Shown: positions 59,427 to 64,000 of the stretch, piece by piece
Position numbering within the stretch: the stretch's first letter is position 1
How the letters are laid out: every line of letters starts with the position of its first letter
Assembly (NCBI RefSeq): GCF_022647505.1
Contig: NZ_CP071409.1
Span: 1,798,001 to 1,862,000, forward strand
Direction: 5' to 3'
Source: [Pantoea] beijingensis
Lineage (GTDB): Bacteria > Pseudomonadota > Gammaproteobacteria > Enterobacterales > Enterobacteriaceae
DNA: 64,000 nucleotides
Notes under the pieces: generated by a model
Databases searched by the model: none
Told to the model about the DNA's origin: nothing
What the model saw: the letters and a program-made list of their open reading frames with translations, nothing else
Program-made: the position numbers and the translations under genes

Positions 59427-60086
59427 ATGTATCAGCATCGTAACTGGCAGGGCGAATTGTTAGATTTCCCAGTCGGCAAAGTCGTTTGTGTCGGCAGTAA
59501 TTATGCTATGCACATCAAAGAGATGGGAAGTGCAACACCGGATGAACCGGTTGTTTTCATTAAACCAGAGTCTGCATTATGCGATTTGCGTGAACCTATT
59601 TCGATCCCTAAAGATTTCGGCGCAGTACATCATGAAGTCGAGCTGGCGGTGCTGATTGGTGCCACGCTGAAACAAGCGACGGAAGAACATGTTTCCAGGG
59701 CGATTGCCGGGTATGGTCTCGCGCTGGATCTGACGTTGCGCGATATTCAGGCGAAGCTGAAAAAAGCAGGGCAGCCCTGGGAGAAAGCGAAAGCTTTTGA
59801 CTATTCATGTCCGTTATCGGGCTTTATCCCTACAGCAAAATTCACGCATGATCCGCAGAATGTGGAACTGAAACTGATCGTCAATGGTGAAGTGCGCCAG
59901 CAAGGCAGTACCGCAGAGATGATTCATAAAATTCTGCCGCTTATCGCTTACATGAGTAAATATTTTACCCTGCGTGCCGGAGATGTGGTGATTACCGGAA
60001 CTCCCGCAGGTGTGGGGCCGATGTTATCGGGTGATAAACTTGAACTCTCCCTGGGCGGTCACGGTATTTCAACGCGTGTACTGTAA
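59427..60086 (+). CDS. ycgM: Fumarylacetoacetate hydrolase family protein YcgM
   Basis: 219 aa FAH-fold hydrolase or acylpyruvase. It has VCVGSNYAMHIKEM, PVVFIKPESAL, HHEVELAVLIG with the metal-binding Glu residues, and GDVVITGTPAGVGPM. The physiological substrate is not settled. It starts 55 bases after the transglycosylase and precedes ycgN. Confidence 0.93.
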   Translation: MYQHRNWQGELLDFPVGKVVCVGSNYAMHIKEMGSATPDEPVVFIKPESALCDLREPISIPKDFGAVHHEVELAVLIGATLKQATEEHVSRAIAGYGLALDLTLRDIQAKLKKAGQPWEKAKAFDYSCPLSGFIPTAKFTHDPQNVELKLIVNGEVRQQGSTAEMIHKILPLIAYMSKYFTLRAGDVVITGTPAGVGPMLSGDKLELSLGGHGISTRVL

Positions 60087-60148
60087 AGGTTGCATCCGCC
60101 GCCTGAACTGTTTATAAGGTGCGGGTTTTAATTTAACTGGATATAACG

Positions 60149-60595
60149 ATGACTGAGATCCCTTTCTGGCAACAAAAGCGGCTTGAACAAATGACCGATG
60201 AGGAATGGGAATCCTTATGTGATGGTTGTGGTCAGTGCTGCCTCAATAAATTGCAGGATGCTGATACCGACGAAATCTATTTCACCAACGTCGCTTGCGA
60301 TCAGCTCAATATTAAAACCTGCCAGTGTCGCAATTATGAACGTCGCTTTGAGTACGAAGAGGATTGCATAAAACTGACGCGGGAAAACCTGCCTACATTC
60401 TCATGGCTGCCTCCAAGCTGTGCATATCGGCTGTTGGCGGAAGGGAAAACACTTCCGGTATGGCATCCGTTACGTAGCGGATCAAAAACGGCGATGCATG
60501 CTGCGCGCATCTCCGTACGCCATATCGCAGTGAGGGAGAGTGAAGTGGTGGACTGGGAAGATCACATTATGAATCGCCCTGGCTGGGCTAAGTAA
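60149..60595 (+). CDS. ycgN: UPF0260 cysteine-cluster protein YcgN
   Basis: 148 aa. [11 protein letters not shown] and [10 protein letters not shown] give a cysteine cluster likely to bind zinc or iron (the YkgJ/CxxCxxCC family). [17 protein letters not shown] is conserved. The function is unknown. It probably follows ycgM in one transcript. Confidence 0.93.
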   Translation: MTEIPFWQQKRLEQMTDEEWESLCDGCGQCCLNKLQDADTDEIYFTNVACDQLNIKTCQCRNYERRFEYEEDCIKLTRENLPTFSWLPPSCAYRLLAEGKTLPVWHPLRSGSKTAMHAARISVRHIAVRESEVVDWEDHIMNRPGWAK

Positions 60596-60604
60596 AAAAC
60601 GGAC

Positions 60605-60692
60605 CTTCAGGCTAATGCCGATCGTTTAAGGATCGGGTGACCGATCCGGTGGCTGGTGTAAAAAGGGTTCATGTTCAGCATGGACCCTTTTT
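60605..60692 (+). terminator. Double hairpin after ycgN, ending in a strong terminator
   Basis: First hairpin GGATCGG/CCGATCC around GTGA (60630-60647), with outer pairing GCCGATC near 60617. Second hairpin AAAAGGGTTCATG/CATGGACCCTTTTT around TTCAG (60661-60692), a good rho-independent terminator. They may be only the ycgN 3' end, or the body of a small RNA. Confidence 0.75.
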
Positions 60693-60744
60693 CAATGGAA
60701 CGTTCAAATCTCACCGCTCCTGACGAGGTTCAGAGCAACGCTGA

Positions 60745-61420
60745 CCTGCTTTCACCGCACCCAGCTCCGTTATTCCCCGCAGAAAAACACTCGGTGAAGA
60801 CGCTATCTGAGTTTTGTTTGATGTTACTCAGCAACACTGCCATGAAGAAGCAAAACACCCCCTCGGGCACGGATTGACGCTTAATACCATCGATGGCGTG
60901 GTCTGGCATACACAAGCCACACCTGAAAATGCAGAGGCCTTCGGTAAGGCTTCGAATCAACACGGCTATCCGCAATCGCAAGGTGTGCCTGATGGCGCTC
61001 AGCAGACATTTGCTGAGCGGGAGCGTGTCGGGCCGCTATGAATGAAATGCAACCGGCAGGTTGTGACGTCAATGAGCGATGCCATGTGTTATCCGGCCGC
61101 CAGCGTGGCGGAGCTTTATAAGCTTCGCCGGGAAATCGAGTTGGGATATCCTGCGGACATATAACCTGGTGCGATACCCGATCATCAAGATGGCGTTCAG
61201 CCTGAAGGGGGATTATCTGCCTTATCAACGAAGTTTTAGCGGTGCGGTATCGGAGATATTGCGGTTATTAATCGGGTTACCCCGGGCATCGTCGGGAGCC
61301 ATTACGGATCATCAGAAACACTTTTACAGTAGCGCAGAAATGCTGAAACTGCTCTCAAGACGGAAGCGGGAATATGCGAGAGAAGTGAGAGAAAAGGTCG
61401 AAATATCCCTTAAAAAAACA
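60745..61420 (+). pseudogene. Decayed IS4-family transposase
   Basis: Pieces of an IS4-type (DDE) transposase appear in order but in different frames. TAPSSVIPRRKTLGEDAI is followed by a stop, then VLFDVTQQHC and LTLNTIDGVVWHTQATPEN, then a frame change to VCLMALSRHLLSGS. After a deletion comes VTSMSDAMCYPAA with LRREIELGYPADI (the YREIK-type active-site region, broken here), then NLVRYPIIKMAFSLKGDYLP and RKREYAREVREKVE. The N-terminal part before 60745 and several internal segments are lost. Boundaries are approximate and no terminal inverted repeats were identified. Confidence 0.85.
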
Positions 61421-61445
61421 ACGCCGGTCACCTTAAGCGACCGGC
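61411..61445 (-). terminator. Terminator of dsbB
   Basis: On the minus strand GCCGGTC and GACCGGC pair around nine bases, then GTTGTTTTTTT. It lies just past the dsbB stop. Confidence 0.88.
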
Positions 61446-61475
61446 ATCAGACCTTCAGGCCCGTTTTTTTGTGCG

Positions 61476-62006
61476 TTACCGAGAGAACAGATCGCGACGT
61501 TTGGGTTTAAAGGGTTGAGCAATAACAACCAGTAACGCGATAAGCAGAAACACCGAGAAAACCACAATCAACCATTGCGGCATTCCCAGTGTCAGAAAGG
61601 ACCACTGATTTTCTGAACAGTCACCGGAAGCAACAAAAACAGAGGGCAACCATTTATTCAGTGGCAGCCAGCTCGGAAAGCGCGCAGCAAACTCACAGGT
61701 GACAAAGGGATTGGGGTGTAGCTGAATCATCGTATGTTCATACGATAAGCGCACACCCTCCCACGCACTGTAAAGCCAAATGAGGAGGGCGCCATAACGT
61801 AGGGGCGTCTTCGGCGCAATAGCGCCCACCAGGCCCGCCCCCATGATCCCGAAAAGCGCGCAACGCTCATAAATACACATCACACAGGGCCTTAACATCA
61901 TTACGTGCTGAAAATAGAGCGCAACCATTTCCAGTATAAAAGCGGTAAATGCCATTAATAGCCAGGCACCACGTCCTCTGGAGCATTGATTTAAATATCT
62001 CAACAT
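61476..62006 (-). CDS. dsbB: Disulfide bond oxidoreductase DsbB
   Basis: Four-helix inner-membrane protein that reoxidises DsbA and passes electrons to quinones. 176 aa, as in E. coli. Redox cysteine pairs are Cys41-Val-Met-Cys44 and Cys104/Cys130. Start ATG 62006 follows GGAAAGGTTT; the frame is open to 62162 without homology. In E. coli nhaB lies between dsbB and fadR; here the two are directly divergent. Confidence 0.97.
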   Translation of the reverse strand: MLRYLNQCSRGRGAWLLMAFTAFILEMVALYFQHVMMLRPCVMCIYERCALFGIMGAGLVGAIAPKTPLRYGALLIWLYSAWEGVRLSYEHTMIQLHPNPFVTCEFAARFPSWLPLNKWLPSVFVASGDCSENQWSFLTLGMPQWLIVVFSVFLLIALLVVIAQPFKPKRRDLFSR

Positions 62007-62449
62007 AAACCTTTCCATGCAATTTGCCGTGAAACGGCAGTGTAAACTAAAAGCTAATCGCTGCCAGCCACAGTAGCGAAAAAAGATAAATGGGGATAAA
62101 TCGCAAAGTAAAAAAAATGTGAACTGATGAGTATGTATGCTGCAAAACGGTATTTTACCCATAAGTAAATGTTAAATACCTTGCTATTGAACGGTAATAC
62201 GCAAACTTCTTCATATATTGGTCTGCTTTTATATTTTTTTAGCGTGATTGCTCCTTTCCAACCCGGACAGACTATGTCCTGCTCCAGGGCTCTGGTATGA
62301 TGAGATGCAGTATAGCAGCCACTCTGTGTTGACGGGGCGGGCAGCGTTATTGCCTCTCCAAATAACGGAGAGTTGTTGACGAAGCGGGATGGCCCAGTAG
62401 CCGTAACGTCAGGGAAGCTGGGTAAAACAAAAGTCACGAGAAAAAAGCT
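62007..62449. other. Divergent region dsbB/fadR
   Basis: 443 bases with promoters for both genes. No nhaB remnant, RNA or clear operator was recognised. Confidence 0.4.
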
Positions 62450-63169
62450 ATGGTGATCAAGGCGCAGAGCCCTGCGGGTTTCGCTGAAGAGTATATTATT
62501 GAAAGTATTTGGAATAGCCGTTTTCCGCCAGGTTCTATTTTACCCGCTGAACGCGAGCTTTCTGAATTAATCGGTGTGACGCGTACCACGTTACGTGAGG
62601 TGTTACAGAGACTGGCGCGTGACGGCTGGTTAACCATTCAGCATGGCAAACCTACCCGGGTTAATAATTTCTGGGAAACCTCCGGGCTGAATATCCTCGA
62701 GACGCTTGCACGGCTGGATCACGATAGTGTTCCGCAACTTATTGATAATTTGCTGTCGGTTCGTACGAATATCTCCTCGATTTTTATTCGTCGGGCTATT
62801 CGTCATTATCCACAGCAGGTACAGGAAGTGCTGGCAACCGCACGCGATGCTGACGATCGTGCTGATGCTTACACCGATCTGGATTACAGTATCTTCCGTG
62901 GGCTGGCGTTCGCTTCCGGTAACCCCATTTATGGCTTGATCCTCAACGGGCTGAAAGGGCTTTATACTCGAGTTGGCCGTTATTATTTCTCCAATCCTGA
63001 GGCGCGAAAGCTGGCGCAAGATTTTTATCAGCAGCTTTCCGTTATTTGTGAAAAGCAGCAGATTGAGCTAATTGTAGAAGCTGTTAGGGCTTATGGACGC
63101 CGTAGCGGTGAAATCTGGCACAGTATGCAAAACGCCATGCCAGCAGATTTAGCACACCAGCGACGCTAG
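62450..63169 (+). CDS. fadR: Fatty acid metabolism regulator FadR
   Basis: GntR-family regulator that represses beta-oxidation genes and activates fabA/fabB; acyl-CoA releases it from DNA. 239 aa, as in E. coli. The winged helix (residues about 10-75: [31 protein letters not shown]) contains the DNA-contact residues; an all-helical acyl-CoA domain follows. The operator at 52650 is one target in this window. Confidence 0.97.
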   Translation: MVIKAQSPAGFAEEYIIESIWNSRFPPGSILPAERELSELIGVTRTTLREVLQRLARDGWLTIQHGKPTRVNNFWETSGLNILETLARLDHDSVPQLIDNLLSVRTNISSIFIRRAIRHYPQQVQEVLATARDADDRADAYTDLDYSIFRGLAFASGNPIYGLILNGLKGLYTRVGRYYFSNPEARKLAQDFYQQLSVICEKQQIELIVEAVRAYGRRSGEIWHSMQNAMPADLAHQRR

Positions 63170-63191
63170 ACGTCGGGCATGAACGAGGTCG

Positions 63192-63224
63192 GGCCGGGTA
63201 CAGATTAGCTACCCGGCCTTTTTA
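63192..63224 (+). terminator. Terminator of fadR
   Basis: GGCCGGGTA and TACCCGGCC pair perfectly around nine bases, then TTTTTATT. It lies between convergent fadR and ycgB. Confidence 0.92.
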
Positions 63225-63231
63225 TTGCCAT

Positions 63232-64000
63232 TTATAGTACGGATGGGCGGGGCGGACAGCGCTCAAGAATCTCTGTACTTCCATCTTCATTTTGCTGTTC
63301 AAGATGGATATCGAATCCCCACAGTCGATGGACGTGTTTCAGGACTTCCTTGCGGCTCTTATCGAGCGGGGCGCGATCGTGTGGAACGTAGCGTAGCGTA
63401 AGGGAACGGTCGCCGCGTAAGTCGACATTGTAAACCTGAATGTTAGGTTCCAGGTTGCTCAGATTGTACTGTGCTGAGAGCTGTTGGCGAATGGCGCGGT
63501 AACCTGCTTCATCGTGTATCGCGGCTATCTCAAGGTAGTTGTTGCGATCGTCATCCAGTACGGTAAACAAACGGAAATCGCGCATGACTTTCGGTGACAG
63601 GAACTGACTGATAAAGCTCTCATCTTTGAATTCGCGCATGGCAAAATGCACGGTTTCCAGCCAGTCTTTGCCAGCAATATCAGGAAACCAGTAACGATCT
63701 TCTTCCGTGGGGGACTGACAAATCCGCTTAATATCCTGGAACATAGCAAAGCCTAATGCATAGGGGTTAATACCGTTATACCACTGACTATTATAGGGCG
63801 GTTGATAAACCACGTTAGTGTGACTGTGCAAGAACTCCAGCATAAAGCGTTCCGATACTTTGCCCTCATCATACAGATGATTGAGGATGGTATAATGCCA
63901 GAAGGTCGCCCAGCCCTCGTTCATTACCTGTGTCTGTTTCTGCGGATAAAAATACTGGCTAACTTTACGCACAATGCGAAGAACTTCACGCTGCCACGGT
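63232..64000 (-). CDS. ycgB: SpoVR-family protein YcgB (5' part beyond window)
   Basis: The last 256 codons or so of a SpoVR-like protein; the frame stays open to the right edge, where it reads WQREVLRIVRKVSQYFYPQ, so the start is outside. It shows TQVMNEGWATFWHY, NPYALGFAMFQDIKR and a C-terminal region with VDLRGDRSLTLRYVPHDR. E. coli YcgB is RpoS-dependent and its function is unresolved. Position next to fadR is as in E. coli. Confidence 0.95.
   Translation of the reverse strand, partial: PWQREVLRIVRKVSQYFYPQKQTQVMNEGWATFWHYTILNHLYDEGKVSERFMLEFLHSHTNVVYQPPYNSQWYNGINPYALGFAMFQDIKRICQSPTEEDRYWFPDIAGKDWLETVHFAMREFKDESFISQFLSPKVMRDFRLFTVLDDDRNNYLEIAAIHDEAGYRAIRQQLSAQYNLSNLEPNIQVYNVDLRGDRSLTLRYVPHDRAPLDKSRKEVLKHVHRLWGFDIHLEQQNEDGSTEILERCPPRPSVL

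Noticed and set aside
1..64000. tRNA genes, rRNA genes, CRISPR arrays, prophage genes
   Set aside because: No cloverleaf with CCA-type context, no rRNA stretches, no regularly spaced repeats and no phage structural genes were seen on reading both strands.

Overview
The window is a chromosomal segment of an enterobacterium (Enterobacterales), most likely family Erwiniaceae (Erwinia or a close relative). The case rests on three things: near-complete gene-order agreement with the Escherichia coli 40-41 min and 26 min regions, near-identical housekeeping proteins (CspC matches E. coli CspC as I remember it), and a desferrioxamine-type siderophore locus (dfoJ-dfoA) at the left edge. The genus is an inference; the family is fairly secure. 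No rRNA, tRNA, CRISPR array or intact mobile element was seen.

Layout. (1) 1-2880: left-edge siderophore genes dfoJ and dfoA (dfoA cut by the edge), driven by a promoter with a Fur box in its spacer. (2) 3000-8380: central carbon block pykA, hexR, zwf, eda. E. coli has edd between zwf and eda; here it is absent. (3) 8418-15340: purT (PurR box), a StyA-like flavoprotein monooxygenase, yebE, ptrB, exoX, holE. (4) 15569-17302: copper/periplasmic set copC-copD-yebY. (5) 17600-20720: the most accessory stretch. It holds the sRNA gene sdsR, a DUF6232-like membrane protein, a VirK/YbjX-family protein, a candidate 35-residue membrane peptide and an orphan barstar-like inhibitor, where E. coli has pphA-yebW-yebV. 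(6) 20906-33491: rsmF, letB-letA (lipid transport), msrC, proQ-prc, htpX (sigma-32 type promoter), yebQ, kdgR. (7) 33600-37440: yobH, yebO, a metallo-beta-lactamase-fold hydrolase, a short yobF with cspC, and rlmA. (8) 37522-42881: yobD and manZYX on the minus strand, diverging from yoaE. yoaE is preceded by a 52-codon leader ORF whose stop overlaps its start. (9) 42920-55658: pdeD, sdaA, nudL-pabB, yoaH, yoaB, yoaA, tsaB, yeaY, fadD (FadR operator), rnd. (10) 55718-64000: minCDE, ycgL, a lytic transglycosylase, ycgM, ycgN, a decayed IS4-family transposase, dsbB, fadR, and the 3' part of ycgB running off the right edge.

How it fits together. Carbon control dominates: KdgR and HexR are both encoded here next to likely targets (eda, zwf, pykA), an Mlc-like site precedes manXYZ, and FadR (62450) has a clear operator before fadD (52738). 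The rnd/minE junction brings together blocks that are far apart in E. coli K-12. mntP, mgrB, nhaB, edd and umuDC, expected from the E. coli order, were not found at their usual places. The least explained parts are the sdsR-rsmF interval, the yoaE leader ORF and the structured cspC leader.
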